NCBI RefSeq assembly: GCF_000006445.2
Contig: NC_006044.2
Location: forward strand, 248,001-312,000
Source of the DNA: Debaryomyces hansenii CBS767
Lineage: Eukaryota; Ascomycota; Pichiomycetes; Serinales; Debaryomycetaceae
Direction: 5' to 3'
DNA length: 64,000 nt
Shown here one piece after another: positions 30,903-41,306 of the stretch (positions are counted from its first letter, which is position 1; every line of letters begins with the position of its first letter). The position numbers were made by a program, and so were the translations under genes. The notes under the pieces were generated by a model that saw only the letters and a list, made by a program, of their open reading frames with translations, searched no databases and was not told the DNA's origin.

Positions 30903-32180
30903 ATGGCAGATAAAGGATCGGCAGAACCAAGTAAGAATATAGAGGAAGATGGAACATCATACCCAATACGAAAGAAGCCTCAGGTAACGGTCGATGATTT
31001 ATATAGACGATCGACACAGTATCAGCTTTGGTCTTTCACTTCAGAATCATTACAAGAAGCTAAACAGAAGATAAATGAAAAGGGCAGACAGCACGCAATC
31101 GAGGAATTTAATAAGGCTCTCTTGAAACTCAAGTCAGGATCTAAGGAGAATGTTGATAAATATCAAGCCGAATTAACTTCGGAGAAATTACTAGATCTAC
31201 TTACACTAGAAGAAGAATTAAAATACCTAAACTTTTACTGTGAAAATATTATCAAAGTGGTTAATTCATTCAGAATGCCAACACAAGTGAAAGCAACGGC
31301 AGTATCGTTTTTCAAGAAATTTTATTTGGTTAACTCAGTAATGGAATATCATCCTAAGAACATATTATACACCTGTGTTTTCCTAGCAGCTAAGTCTGAA
31401 AATTACTTCATGTCCATAGAATCATTTTGTAAGGCACTCCCGAAGACAGAACCAAAGGATGTTCTCGATTTAGAATTTATAGTCCTACAATCTTTGAAAT
31501 TCACGTTGTTAGTCCACCATCCATTCAGACCATTATATGGGTTTTTCCTTGATTTCCAAGCAGTATTATTACATCCTTCCCCCTTAATGTACGATGTCAA
31601 TATCGATACAATTGGTGGAATGTATGATAAAGCCAAAAAGTGGTTAAGTGATTATGCATTGTTAAGCGACGTTGCATTTCTTTTCTCACCACCACAAATT
31701 GCCCTCGCTGCTATGTATGATATTGATAAGAGAATAACGGATAGATATTTAAAAAAAAAATTCTTATCGGAACACCATTATGACGAAGAAAATACTCAGG
31801 TAAAACTCGATACGATTAAAGAAGATCCAGAACTGAAGGCTGATAATTCGGCAGTGGATAACACCGTTAAAGATAATGACAAAGAGACAGATATGACACC
31901 GATGGAAATACATCAGGACAAAGAAAATCTAGAGGCTAAAACAGAAGATAATTCTAAGAGTGATATACATAAAATGCAAAGAGAACAATATGAAACTTTG
32001 GTTAGAACGATAAGGAAATGCATTAAAATAGCTAAACAAATACCACAAACTTCTCGGGAGGAAAGTGCGAAAGTCGACAAGAAGTGTTTCTTCGCATTAA
32101 ACCCTAGTAGATTGTTGAAGAAGAAGCTCAGTAAATTGACTACGGGCAATGATGCTACCCCAGTTCCAGCTTCAAGCTGA
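30903..32180 (+). CDS. CCL1: cyclin Ccl1 of TFIIH (cyclin H type)
   Basis: Ccl1 pairs with the kinase Kin28 in TFIIH, which phosphorylates the Pol II C-terminal domain. The 425 residues (baker's yeast 393) contain RRSTQYQLWSFTSE (about 36-49), the standard cyclin H N-terminus, then a double cyclin fold with FRMPTQVKATAVSFFKKFYLVNSVMEYHPK (about 121-150) and CVFLAAKSENY. A charged low-complexity segment separates the second fold from a C-terminal helix. The 3' end converges with CCT4. Confidence 0.94.
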   Translation: MADKGSAEPSKNIEEDGTSYPIRKKPQVTVDDLYRRSTQYQLWSFTSESLQEAKQKINEKGRQHAIEEFNKALLKLKSGSKENVDKYQAELTSEKLLDLLTLEEELKYLNFYCENIIKVVNSFRMPTQVKATAVSFFKKFYLVNSVMEYHPKNILYTCVFLAAKSENYFMSIESFCKALPKTEPKDVLDLEFIVLQSLKFTLLVHHPFRPLYGFFLDFQAVLLHPSPLMYDVNIDTIGGMYDKAKKWLSDYALLSDVAFLFSPPQIALAAMYDIDKRITDRYLKKKFLSEHHYDEENTQVKLDTIKEDPELKADNSAVDNTVKDNDKETDMTPMEIHQDKENLEAKTEDNSKSDIHKMQREQYETLVRTIRKCIKIAKQIPQTSREESAKVDKKCFFALNPSRLLKKKLSKLTTGNDATPVPASS

Positions 32181-32212
32181 TCCTATAGTTTACCTAATTG
32201 AATATATTCAAG

Positions 32213-32229
32213 TATATATATATATATAT
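32213..32229. repeat. TA dinucleotide microsatellite
   Basis: Eight to nine TA units lie between the convergent 3' ends of CCL1 and CCT4. Such runs can act as yeast 3'-end efficiency elements (TATATA) and vary in length. Confidence 0.85.
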
Positions 32230-32306
32230 TAATAAGTGTAATTAAATATATTCATATCAGTCTTTTCTTGATGTGTTTTATACAGGTATTAAGAAATTAA
32301 TCAGGT

Positions 32307-33908
32307 CTAACGACTGAATGCAATATCATCAATACGCAAGATTGACTTGACACATTCAGATGCTAAAGTGATAGCACTAGAACTGACTAAAACTGGTTGC
32401 AAAACATGTTCGTCATATGTATTAGAAGCACCAGATCTTCTTACTGAAATACCGGCATTCTTCTCACCATTAGCATGTCTGTTTCTTAAATCAGTGACAA
32501 CATTGATTGAGTTCAACCCAGCGTTTTCAGCTAAAGTTGTTGGAATAACTTCCAATGCTTGGGCAAATTCTTGATATACGAATTGTTCAACACCAGATAA
32601 CTTGTTAGCTTCACTCATCAAGACTCTAGAAACTTCGATTTCTGGAGCACCACCACCAGCGATTAAAGCCTTTTCTTTGACCAAACATCTGACGACACAA
32701 AGAGCATCATGAATAGATCTTTCAGTTTCATCCAAGACAAGTTGATTGGCACCACGACAGACTATAGAAACAGTTGGTTTGACATTCTTTGCAGAGACAC
32801 CATCAATCTTGACAATTCTTGAGCCAGAAGATTCGATTTCTTCAACTACATCAGCTGAACCTAATCTATCTTCAGTGAAGTTGTCAATGTCAGCAATTGG
32901 CTTACATCCGGTTGCCTTCGATAAGAATTCGATCTCATCTCTTTCAATGTCCTTGATGACCATGATATTTAACTTGGATAAGAAATGTAAAGCTAAATCA
33001 TTGACGGCATCTCTCAAGATTGACTTCTGAATTAATAACACGTTACACTTTGATTTTTTGATCTTCTTACAAATGTTTAACAAGTAAGCCCTTTCTTCCT
33101 TTAAAATCTTATCCATCTGTCTATAATCATTAACCACGACATTGTTTTCCATGTCTGGCTTTGGAGGGGATAACTGGAATTGGATCAAAGCGATCTTCGC
33201 CTTATCAACTCTAACAGGACCGCCAGCAGTTTTAACAACATTTTGCGTCAATACCACCCCATTGACCAACTCAGTTTCGTCGATAGTACCACCCACCTTC
33301 TTGATTAATCTGATATCATTCAAGTCGACATTAGTATGCTCTTCATTCATAACCTTCAATACCGAATTGACGGCCAATGGTGACAACAACGACGAGTGTT
33401 GTGAAACAATCTTCGACGACAACGACGTTGATGCCGCTCTGATCAATGCCTCCTTGTCGTCCAAGCTAATCTTGTGCGACATTTCCAATAAAACTTCTGC
33501 AGATCTGGTGGCAGCCCTCTGGAATGATTCCGAAATCAACGTAGGGTGGATGCCCTTATTCAACAACTTTTCTGCTGCTCCCAACAATGATCCCGTTAAT
33601 ATAGCAACAGACGTGGTCCCATCTCCTGCTTCAACGTCCTGTGCCGCACTCACATCAACCAACATACGTGCTGCCGGGTGCAATACTGCCATATGTTTCA
33701 AGATCGTGGCCCCATCGTTGGAAATGATGATTTCGCCGTTTTTGGTCTTGATCATCTTGTCCATACCTTTTGGTCCCAATGACGTTCTAATTGCATCTGA
33801 TACAGCTCTAGCCGCTAAGATATTACTCTTACGAACCTCTTGTGGCTTTTCTTTATCTCTGAAAGTGGCGTTGGATGGTGATCCTTTACCTACTTGTGAT
33901 TGTGCCAT
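32307..33908 (-). CDS. CCT4: cytosolic chaperonin TRiC/CCT subunit delta
   Basis: Cct4 is one of eight subunits of the ATP-driven chaperonin ring that folds actin and tubulin. The 533 residues equal the family length. The ATPase motifs are present: LGPKGMDKM (44-52), NDGAT (64-68), GDGTT (95-99) and GGGAPE near 405. Delta-specific strings such as [21 protein letters not shown] and [14 protein letters not shown] set it apart from other subunits. Codon use is strongly biased, with no in-frame CTG noticed. It is divergent from CDC123 with a 291-base promoter. Confidence 0.96.
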   Translation of the reverse strand: MAQSQVGKGSPSNATFRDKEKPQEVRKSNILAARAVSDAIRTSLGPKGMDKMIKTKNGEIIISNDGATILKHMAVLHPAARMLVDVSAAQDVEAGDGTTSVAILTGSLLGAAEKLLNKGIHPTLISESFQRAATRSAEVLLEMSHKISLDDKEALIRAASTSLSSKIVSQHSSLLSPLAVNSVLKVMNEEHTNVDLNDIRLIKKVGGTIDETELVNGVVLTQNVVKTAGGPVRVDKAKIALIQFQLSPPKPDMENNVVVNDYRQMDKILKEERAYLLNICKKIKKSKCNVLLIQKSILRDAVNDLALHFLSKLNIMVIKDIERDEIEFLSKATGCKPIADIDNFTEDRLGSADVVEEIESSGSRIVKIDGVSAKNVKPTVSIVCRGANQLVLDETERSIHDALCVVRCLVKEKALIAGGGAPEIEVSRVLMSEANKLSGVEQFVYQEFAQALEVIPTTLAENAGLNSINVVTDLRNRHANGEKNAGISVRRSGASNTYDEHVLQPVLVSSSAITLASECVKSILRIDDIAFSR

Positions 33909-34199
33909 ATTTCTACTGATTGTATGTACTTTTTTCCTCTAGCGCCTTATCTGGACTCTTATACAACAATCCTTCAATGTCAGCTAATTGATTTGATTAG
34001 AAATGTGAAATAATGGAGAATACGCCTTCTTTTGTTTCGCTATAATCATTTCGTTGGTGTATTTAATGGAAAGATGTTCGAAAAAAATAAATGACACAAA
34101 AGCGACGCGAACATTTTGGCCGATGCTCATGTGACTAGGATATAAATCTTTAGCAGTTGACTAGGAAGACGCTTAGATGGCCCTTAAAACAGAATTATA

Positions 34200-35213
34200 A
34201 TGACCGGTCAAGACTATTCTGTGTTCGAGGATCTAAAGGTCAGCAAGGAGCAAGTTATTGCGTGTTCGTATTCAAACTGGTACCGGAAATTCAGGCCATA
34301 TGTGGCCAAATCGATCGTGATAAAGCCATTGCCAGATGAGTTCATCGAGTATTTGTCATCAGAAAGTATACGGTTACCGCAGGAAAACAAAGACGAAGTG
34401 GTTGCAGATAGCGATAACGAGTACAGTGACTGGTCGGACGACGAAGAAGATGCGCAGACCAACCCTACGGAGAGGTTTTCCGGGTTGCACGAAGAGATCA
34501 AGAATGGCATACGCCATTTGGGTAGTAAAGTGAGTCCCAAGTTGAATTGGTCGGCACCCAAGGATGCCAAATGGATCATGGCCAACAATACGACCAAGTG
34601 TGAGGATGTGTCGGACGTGTATTTACTCTTGAATGCGTCGGACCACATAGCACACGACATCGACGATGCATTCAACGAGTGTGGGGAGCCAGACTGCCAC
34701 ACACGTATTCCCTACGAGTTGGTGTTGCGCCAGTGGGTGGACATGAATCCGGCGTTGGAGTTCAGGGTTTTCATCAAGAACCGCATCGTAGTGGGGGTGT
34801 CCCAACGAGATTTGAACTACTACGACTACTTGGACAAGTTGGTGCCGACATTCAGACAGAAGATAGACGAAATGTTCACTGAAGTGATCAAACCAAGTCT
34901 CGACCACGACAACGTGATTGTCGACTTGTACATTCCCCGTCCGTTCGACAAGGTGTGGATCGTGGACTTCAACCCGTTTTCTAGGAAAACAGACTCGTTG
35001 CTCTTCACTTGGCACGAATTGCTCCAGATCAACCCCAAAGAAGTATACCAATATGAACTCAGACTTATATCCGAGACCAATCTTGGCCGTTTTTCCAAGA
35101 AGGAACACAGTGAGAACCAAGTACCCATCGATGTAATCGATGCTTCTGTTAACACCGACACCATGATAGAGTTGGCCAAGAAATGGCAAGATCTACAAGA
35201 GAAGGGTAAATAG
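34200..35213 (+). CDS. CDC123: Cdc123, eIF2 assembly factor
   Basis: Cdc123 is an ATP-grasp-type protein that promotes assembly of the gamma and alpha subunits of translation factor eIF2. The 337 residues (baker's yeast 360) begin with a conserved block (CSYSNWYRKFRPYVAKSIVIKPLP split by short gaps, about 23-46), then an acidic loop (SDNEYSDWSDDEEDA) and the core motifs APKDAKWI, EFRVFIKNR and VWIVDFNPF. The 3' half is noticeably richer in G+C-ending codons than its neighbours, which also opens long antisense frames that I do not regard as genes. Confidence 0.95.
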   Translation: MTGQDYSVFEDLKVSKEQVIACSYSNWYRKFRPYVAKSIVIKPLPDEFIEYLSSESIRLPQENKDEVVADSDNEYSDWSDDEEDAQTNPTERFSGLHEEIKNGIRHLGSKVSPKLNWSAPKDAKWIMANNTTKCEDVSDVYLLLNASDHIAHDIDDAFNECGEPDCHTRIPYELVLRQWVDMNPALEFRVFIKNRIVVGVSQRDLNYYDYLDKLVPTFRQKIDEMFTEVIKPSLDHDNVIVDLYIPRPFDKVWIVDFNPFSRKTDSLLFTWHELLQINPKEVYQYELRLISETNLGRFSKKEHSENQVPIDVIDASVNTDTMIELAKKWQDLQEKGK

Positions 35214-35485
35214 GCACGTATATCCTAACGTCCATCATGCCCCTGAGGTGCCAGACGTCGCTAACAACTGTATATGGCTGGTGTATGACACTATGACACT
35301 AGAGTCCTGTTTGTGTATAGAATTGTATTTAGGCGAGGCTTGAGAATGTTATGGACGCATTCTGCAGAAGTTCGCAAATCTGAATTGGACCTTAATCGAG
35401 TTCCAGATTCAATACCAAGTTAAATAACAATAAGTAATAAATTGATCCTTAATCAAACAGTAGATGAATAAAAAAAACTGCTAAC

Positions 35486-36484
35486 ATGAGTGAGTTTACA
35501 GTTGAAAGAGATGATATATTATTTCCAGATTATAGAGGCCGGTTAACTGAAGGAGTGACATACAATCCGTCGAACAATACGTTAATTTGGGTTGATATTT
35601 TACAAGGAGAAGTCCACCGTGCATCATTACTTGAGGGAAAGTTTAGTGAAAGCCACGAAAGATTGAAATTTGAGGATCCAAAGGAGTCGATAGGGGCCAT
35701 AGGGTTGACGAATGACGATAATGTGATTGTGATATGTGGCAAACAGGGGATCGGCAAGGGTTCGTTCAAGACAGGCCAGATCGAATATTTTTTGAAATAT
35801 AACCATGACGAGACACAGAAGAAGAGGTTGAGGTCAAACGATGGGATCATTGATCCGTGGGGACACTTGTGGATTGGGGTTATGACCGACTTTGATATTT
35901 CTGAGCAAGAAGGAAAGATTTCGCCGGAAGGGAAGTTGTACAGAATTAATTGCCATGATTTGACCATTGAGACGATGGTGGATAACTGCTATATACCAAA
36001 TGGGTTGGCGTTCTCACAGGACCGGAAACATTTTTACTGGACCGACTCGTTGACCTATACGATTTGGAAGTATGACTACGACTACATTTCTAATACGTTA
36101 TCGAACAAGCGCGAGCACATTTCCGTGAAAGAAGTGGATGCTGTGAAGCAATTCAACAGTCCCGAGCCCGATGGGTTGGTGATGACTAGGTCTGGCGAAA
36201 TATTTTCGGCTACATTTTCGACTAGCAGAGTGTTGCATTTTGACGAACACGGCAAGTATGTGGAGGCATATAAATTACCAGCAGAGAAAATAACTAGTGT
36301 AACTATAGGAGGAAAGTTGAACGATGAATTGTACATTACTACTGGTCACCCTCATTTAAGTCACCCGACAACTTCAATTGACCCCAACGATAAGACGGGC
36401 GACTTGGGCGGATTTCTTTTTAGATATCACTTGAACAAACCGCATGATGTCCATGTAAAGCATATCTGGGGCGGTAAATTGTGA
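35486..36484 (+). CDS. SMP-30/gluconolactonase (regucalcin-like) protein
   Basis: This 332-residue beta-propeller protein of the SMP-30/Gluconolactonase/LRE family keeps the divalent-metal ligands: E22 (RLTEGVTY), N172 (IPNGLAFS) and D229 (EPDGLVMT), plus N118-D119 (SNDGIIDPWGHLWIG) at the substrate site. Members hydrolyse sugar lactones such as glucono- or xylonolactone; baker's yeast has a distant homologue, YBR053C. There is no signal peptide, so it is likely cytosolic. No sugar-catabolic partner gene lies next to it, so the substrate is open. Confidence 0.88.
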   Translation: MSEFTVERDDILFPDYRGRLTEGVTYNPSNNTLIWVDILQGEVHRASLLEGKFSESHERLKFEDPKESIGAIGLTNDDNVIVICGKQGIGKGSFKTGQIEYFLKYNHDETQKKRLRSNDGIIDPWGHLWIGVMTDFDISEQEGKISPEGKLYRINCHDLTIETMVDNCYIPNGLAFSQDRKHFYWTDSLTYTIWKYDYDYISNTLSNKREHISVKEVDAVKQFNSPEPDGLVMTRSGEIFSATFSTSRVLHFDEHGKYVEAYKLPAEKITSVTIGGKLNDELYITTGHPHLSHPTTSIDPNDKTGDLGGFLFRYHLNKPHDVHVKHIWGGKL

Positions 36485-36758
36485 AGTTGAATACATAGAT
36501 CGGTGCTACCTAATATATAATAAACTAAATATGACCATCATACGTGCTATTAATCTATTAAATGTACTACAGAAGTCTTCAAGTCCGAAGCCATAATGCG
36601 ATATTTGTATATCTGCACTTGTTGAAGACCATCTATAAGATTCTGATCGCCTGCAATCAGACAGAAGAATGCATTCTGAGGACCTTGAAATGACTGGTGA
36701 TCTGATACTGTTGTATATGCATTTGAAAGCTCATTTCTATGCAATGCTTTCACCCGGT

Positions 36759-37184
36759 TCAGCCCTCATTCAACAAAAATAATACCCTTTCTACAAAATC
36801 CTCTACCAACTCGTTTTGCTCCAATCCACCGCTTCTCAAGTTTGTCAACTTGAGGTTAGCAATTTCCTTCCTGTTCTCTAGAACAGACTCACCAGTAATC
36901 GAAGCATCATTAATAATCTTTAAAATAACCGACAAATGAAATTGAAGCGACTTGAACTTGAGCATCGACTGAATCTGCGAATCGTTTATTAACTTGTCAA
37001 ACTTACTTGCCGATTCATCCGTCAGTAATACTTCCTTATTTTCTTCGTCTGCCTTATCCGTTTCGTCTATACGTTCATGAATATGAACAGGGTCTTTGAA
37101 GCAACCAATAGAACAGTAATTCACATTACATTTAGGACATTTGTATTTTGATTCATTAACATTGCAAATTCCACATATAGCCAT
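36759..37184 (-). CDS. HIT1: zinc-finger HIT protein Hit1, box C/D snoRNP assembly
   Basis: Hit1 (ZNHIT3 type) stabilises Rsa1 and supports box C/D snoRNP assembly. The 141 residues (baker's yeast 164) open with a zf-HIT domain: C4, C7, C16, C19, C24, C28 and histidines 34 and 36. The remainder is helical (LKFKSLQFHLSVILKIIND), the Rsa1/NUFIP-binding region. Short length and single-finger N-terminal placement favour Hit1 over Bcd1. Confidence 0.85.
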   Translation of the reverse strand: MAICGICNVNESKYKCPKCNVNYCSIGCFKDPVHIHERIDETDKADEENKEVLLTDESASKFDKLINDSQIQSMLKFKSLQFHLSVILKIINDASITGESVLENRKEIANLKLTNLRSGGLEQNELVEDFVERVLFLLNEG

Positions 37185-37672
37185 TGTTTTTGGACTATCT
37201 TTAATGAATAGATCAACTGTTATAGGAAAGTTTTACGATGAGGTTTGTAGTTGCGATGCCGCAAGCATATACAAGGTTCCACATGAATATGTTACCATAT
37301 TCGGAAGTCTACTTTCAGTTCACACGTACTCATGAAACGGTGGTTACTACCGCATTAAGCAGTTATAATACGGCGGAGACCAGATCTAGAAATAGGAAAT
37401 TTCAGCAATCCAGGATGTTGCGTTTAAGAAAGCAAGACTTCATGCGCATGCCCGAAACAATAGGAAGCTCGTAATCATAGCTCAAATATAAAATTTGAAA
37501 TTTATGGTCTGAGGATTTACCGATCACACAATAGGGGAGGATGTACAATTCAGATGAAGCCGAACTACTGCAAACAAAAATGATGAGATTCTATTATACA
37601 AAATGCCATATATACAAAAATAAAACCGTGCGCTAAAAGAAACGCTATATGCTATTATGCTTATTGATGTTG
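37185..37672. other. spacer upstream of HIT1 and downstream of the PCL-type cyclin gene
   Basis: This 488-base spacer holds a plus-strand frame at 37238-37474 (ATG start, 78 residues, basic and Arg/Met-rich) with no recognisable feature; I treat it as chance. Nothing else is visible. Confidence 0.5.
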
Positions 37673-38422
37673 TTACTGAGCCGTAAAACCAAATTCGAAA
37701 TTGGTAAACTCGTCTAGATTAATGCTGTTGCACAACTTTTCCATGCTTCCATAATCCATATTGCTGTATGTGCGTTTTCTATCAAGAGAAAATGGAGTTA
37801 ATGGAGTCATAGGTGATTTGAGTGAAACAGTTGCAGGAGAAGTGAAGTTGTCATATAGTATGGGCGTAACAGGAATGGATAGCAGCGCGTCGGTTGTAGG
37901 AATAATTTTGGACTTGAGGTGGTGGAGAACATGACTTGACAGATTTGTATCGTTGAACATGACTTGCAAAAAGGTCCAGAAGTCATCATTATCGATTGCT
38001 GTAAACGAAAGCTTGTAGTCAACCACGGACAAAAAGTGGGATTCGAGCTGCTTGATGACTTTTAAATCGTAGGTGTAATTGGTATCACTGCTATTCGCAA
38101 TGTTTGACCAAGTTTTGCACGAGTAGCATTGGTCATCGAAGGATTTATTGGCCAATATGAAAGACGTGAAAATAAGATGGCTGATCATCGACATGCCTTC
38201 CTCCAGATCAATCGAACATACTGTATTACTGGCATACTTGTATAAGTAGTACCAGCTTATTATCAGATTTATAGTTGAAAGCTGAGACGAGCGTATGATC
38301 CGTTTCAACTGGTTGCAATATTGAAGACAAAATTGTTTGTACGGTTTCTTGGAACTATTATCTCTGGTGAGTATATGGTACGATATTTTCATGAAAATAT
38401 CTAGATATTGGTCCTCAAACAT
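37673..38422 (-). CDS. PCL-type cyclin, probable Pho85 partner
   Basis: The 249-residue protein has one cyclin box of the PCL type (about 30-150): a helix with LSTINLIISWYYLYKY, then LIFTSFILANKSFDDQCYSCKTWSNI, where other Pcl cyclins have LASLILSHKF-N/D-D-x-S-Y-S-N-K-x-W. The C-terminus carries clustered proline-directed sites (SPMTPLTPFS, about 210-219), often used for self-limiting phosphorylation. Pcl1/Pcl2 or Pcl5 are the likely relatives; I cannot decide. Its promoter is very long (about 1.5 kb shared with SFK1) and has an ACGCGT at 38975-38980. Confidence 0.8.
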   Translation of the reverse strand: MFEDQYLDIFMKISYHILTRDNSSKKPYKQFCLQYCNQLKRIIRSSQLSTINLIISWYYLYKYASNTVCSIDLEEGMSMISHLIFTSFILANKSFDDQCYSCKTWSNIANSSDTNYTYDLKVIKQLESHFLSVVDYKLSFTAIDNDDFWTFLQVMFNDTNLSSHVLHHLKSKIIPTTDALLSIPVTPILYDNFTSPATVSLKSPMTPLTPFSLDRKRTYSNMDYGSMEKLCNSINLDEFTNFEFGFTAQ

Positions 38423-39904
38423 TTCATATTATCATTAGGAGTGATTATTAGATTTGGGATAATTTGCAATCGCAAAATTCGATGCCAGAAATATATATAT
38501 ATATATATTAAGAAGTTAAAACGTATCCAAGTGTTCCTGTAGCCTGGTACATAAATTTTTCCGGCATATTATGAATAAGTCACGTCGCAACTTCAGTTTC
38601 ACCGTTACAATAACATATCCGAACTAACCATCTGGAGTTAAAGACTATCTGGCATCTGTAACAAAAAAATTTTCTGCTTAAATGTAACAGGCAAATAAGC
38701 GCCCTCATATTTTTTTGTGCGCCACTTGATTTCACAAGCGTACAGTAAACAACAAGGCCATTATTCATTTATCGCAATTACAAAGCATGTATTACCTAAG
38801 GACAAGTGAAGCCAGTTATTCTTGCCGCAGGCGCGAACCTTCTAGCGTACGAACCCAAGCTGCGTAAACCGAAATTATAATCTGTGCACCAATATATGTA
38901 ATGCAAATTGTGGTAGTGCCATTGTTTCAAAGTGCACGCATTGTCCACGCACAATTAATAAATTGCATATATCAACGCGTACAACCTTAAATCGATCATG
39001 AAATGACTAGTCGCTCGGGCCTTGTATTACGCATTGTTCCATACTACCTCACCTATGCTTGCCCCCCTAGTTACACAATTGGTTGCTGCATTCTATAGGG
39101 GTAAGGGTATTGGGTCACGTACATTTTGGGGCTATTATTAGTTTTAAGCGTTTGTCAGGGCGTACGCGAGGGCTAGGCCATATATCTGTAATTTGTTACG
39201 CTTTCCCCTAAGTACACTGGCCTGTTACTCAGGGAAACTACCAGGTCATTTTGGTAAGTGACATCCGGCATATACTAAAAATACAAAATGAATTGTCGTG
39301 AGTATAGCGTGCACCGGTGCATATGCAGATGAACATCGACCAGTCCAATTCATGCGCCGATTTGAGATAATATTATTAATGTCGCTAACGTCGTTAGTTG
39401 TGCGACTTTTTGGCTTTTTTGACTGGCTGGCTGGATCTGACGTCATGGCGCTCATTATTTAGCTTGGTCATCGCGCCAAAAGGATTTCACGACCAACTAT
39501 TGCAAATTGATAGCACTACCGCAAGCTATAGTATGTTAAGCACAACTCCTATTCCGATTACCGGTTGTTTCTAATTAATGAGATCAGTATTGACCAAAAA
39601 CGTATAAGACGACCAAGGCTGATAAAAGCAGAGAAGAATGAGTCGTGTACGCGCACACGATACTCTATCCGGTGATTTTTTCACTGGGGCATTGCTGCTG
39701 TACGTTCCATGATATTGCTAATGATGACAATTTTTATTTATTTCGGTTTATCTTATTGTAGAACGGTGTAAGACAGCGCAGCGAGTTACCAAGTATAAAT
39801 ACTATAATATTGCACAAAGAAAGCTCATCACCTATCAAATTTGAGTTAAAACTAGCCCTTTTTTTAAGTAAGGTTGAATCTGAATAACAAGGAAACGAAA
39901 GAGA
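38423..39904. other. long divergent spacer between the cyclin gene and SFK1
   Basis: These 1,482 bases hold no supported gene. Visible items are a TA microsatellite (about 38491-38508), an ACGCGT MluI-box-like site at 38975-38980, and a C-rich stretch with CCCCCCTA near 39061. Frames are all under 70 codons. The G+C level from about 38800 to 39700 looks higher than in the short spacers of this window. Confidence 0.55.
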
Positions 39905-40909
39905 ATGCAGCATAAGGCCAGACACCCGCTTCTAAGGTTTAAAATTATTCATTATTACATCATCCCATTCATTGCATTGGTAGTATGGTGGGGGATGTTG
40001 ATTGCAATGTTGTCATGTTGGTCTCTCCAAGGCCACCCAGTGTATGCTTTCATGGGATATACCGACCAGAGTCCAGTCTATATTTCTGATATTGGGGCAA
40101 CCAACTTGAAGCCACTTTTCATTTCATGCGCTGGTTTCCAAGCTATTTTCTTTGTGGGAACCTTAATCATGGAGTACTATCTTCGTACTGCTAGAAAGTT
40201 GCAGCCATATGTTTCTACAAAACAACCTAAGTTTGCTATTGCAAGTATTATATTTGCAGCTATCGGCCAATTAGGTATATTATTTGTTTCTATTTTTGAT
40301 ACCAATAGTCATCATAAGGTTCACTTAAGTATGGTGGGTGTTTTCATCGCAGGTTGTTTCTTTGCTTGTTTCTTCAACTTCTTCAACTCATTCATTTTTG
40401 GAAATTATCCTCACAGATTGAGTCCAGATCATGAAAAGGTCATTTTTGGTAGACACAGATGGTCTAATGTATACATGATATCTTTCTTCTTGAAGATTTT
40501 CTGGATGATGGCTGCTGCTGCATTTGCCTTATTGTTTGGTATATATATGCAAAAGGGTAACGATGATTCGTCTGCCATTTTCGAATGGACCATTTCGTTC
40601 TGGTACGGTGTCTTATTGATCATGTGGGGTATTGACTTGTTTCCATCTGCTGTCAAGCATTATAGGGTCAGACATCCAGAAGAATTTGACAACAGCTTCA
40701 AGCCTTATGATGGTAACGAAAAGGATGACGCAAGAACAATTCTGACGTATGGAGCTCCTACATACGCAAACTTTGACCCAAATAACCCAGAAGCTCCAAA
40801 TCATACTAATCAGGACGTTTTATCAAACGGACCTCCTTCTACTTTAGTCCAGGTTCCATACAACGAATTAGACGGCGCTAATAACTATAGAAACTACAAT
40901 CAAGTATAA
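39905..40909 (+). CDS. SFK1: Sfk1-like plasma-membrane protein
   Basis: Sfk1 (Frag1/DRAM/Sfk1 family) works with the PI4-kinase Stt4 at the plasma membrane and affects phospholipid asymmetry. The 334 residues (baker's yeast 353) have about six membrane segments (17-40, 80-100, 118-140, 155-178, 205-228, 240-260), the family-typical N-terminus HPLLRFKIIHYYIIPFIALVVWWGML (shown by pattern at about 7-32), and a cytosolic C-terminal tail (YGAPTYANFDPNNPEAP). The frame contains one CTG in the tail. Confidence 0.9.
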   Translation: MQHKARHPLLRFKIIHYYIIPFIALVVWWGMLIAMLSCWSLQGHPVYAFMGYTDQSPVYISDIGATNLKPLFISCAGFQAIFFVGTLIMEYYLRTARKLQPYVSTKQPKFAIASIIFAAIGQLGILFVSIFDTNSHHKVHLSMVGVFIAGCFFACFFNFFNSFIFGNYPHRLSPDHEKVIFGRHRWSNVYMISFFLKIFWMMAAAAFALLFGIYMQKGNDDSSAIFEWTISFWYGVLLIMWGIDLFPSAVKHYRVRHPEEFDNSFKPYDGNEKDDARTILTYGAPTYANFDPNNPEAPNHTNQDVLSNGPPSTLVQVPYNELDGANNYRNYNQV

Positions 40910-41306
40910 ACTTTATATTTTAAGGAGTAATAGTGCCTATTCCAATCATATTTATTTTTCATGTTGTTTTAATATCTTTCTCGATAGCTCGAGGTGTCAA
41001 CCAGGTTTTATGAATACATAACCAAGTTAATGATAAATTTTGTAGTAGAGTAATTCGGTCTATATCTCAGACTATGGGATTCGATGTGGTGCATCCTAAG
41101 AACTTATTACAACAAAAGTATGTAGATTTTATTACGCATAGATACGAGTGGCCTTCACTGTACTTGTAGTAATGATTTACTGACATTATCACGCACGAAT
41201 TCGAATGCGCGTAGGTTGTGATAAAAAATTAATCGGACCGCTCACGGAAACCATTTCCTTACAATATAGTTTATAGTTATCTCCAAATAGAATACTGCAA
41301 GCGAAT
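40910..41306. other. spacer upstream of the Zn2Cys6 regulator
   Basis: This 397-base spacer runs from the SFK1 stop to the regulator start. A GTATGT occurs near 41115 but no consensus branch site follows, so I do not call a 5'-leader intron. Nothing else stands out. Confidence 0.5.

Noticed and set aside
33142..33942. 266-codon antisense frame over the 5' half of CCT4
   Set aside because: CCT4 is unmistakable. The opposite frame mirrors its strong codon bias and has no domain.
34623..35189. 188-codon antisense frame (minus strand) inside CDC123
   Set aside because: CDC123 is a clear family member on the plus strand. The antisense frame results from its G+C-rich third positions and resembles no protein.
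37238..37474. 78-codon ATG-started frame between HIT1 and the cyclin gene
   Set aside because: Basic, low-information sequence without any motif, in a spacer with no promoter signs.
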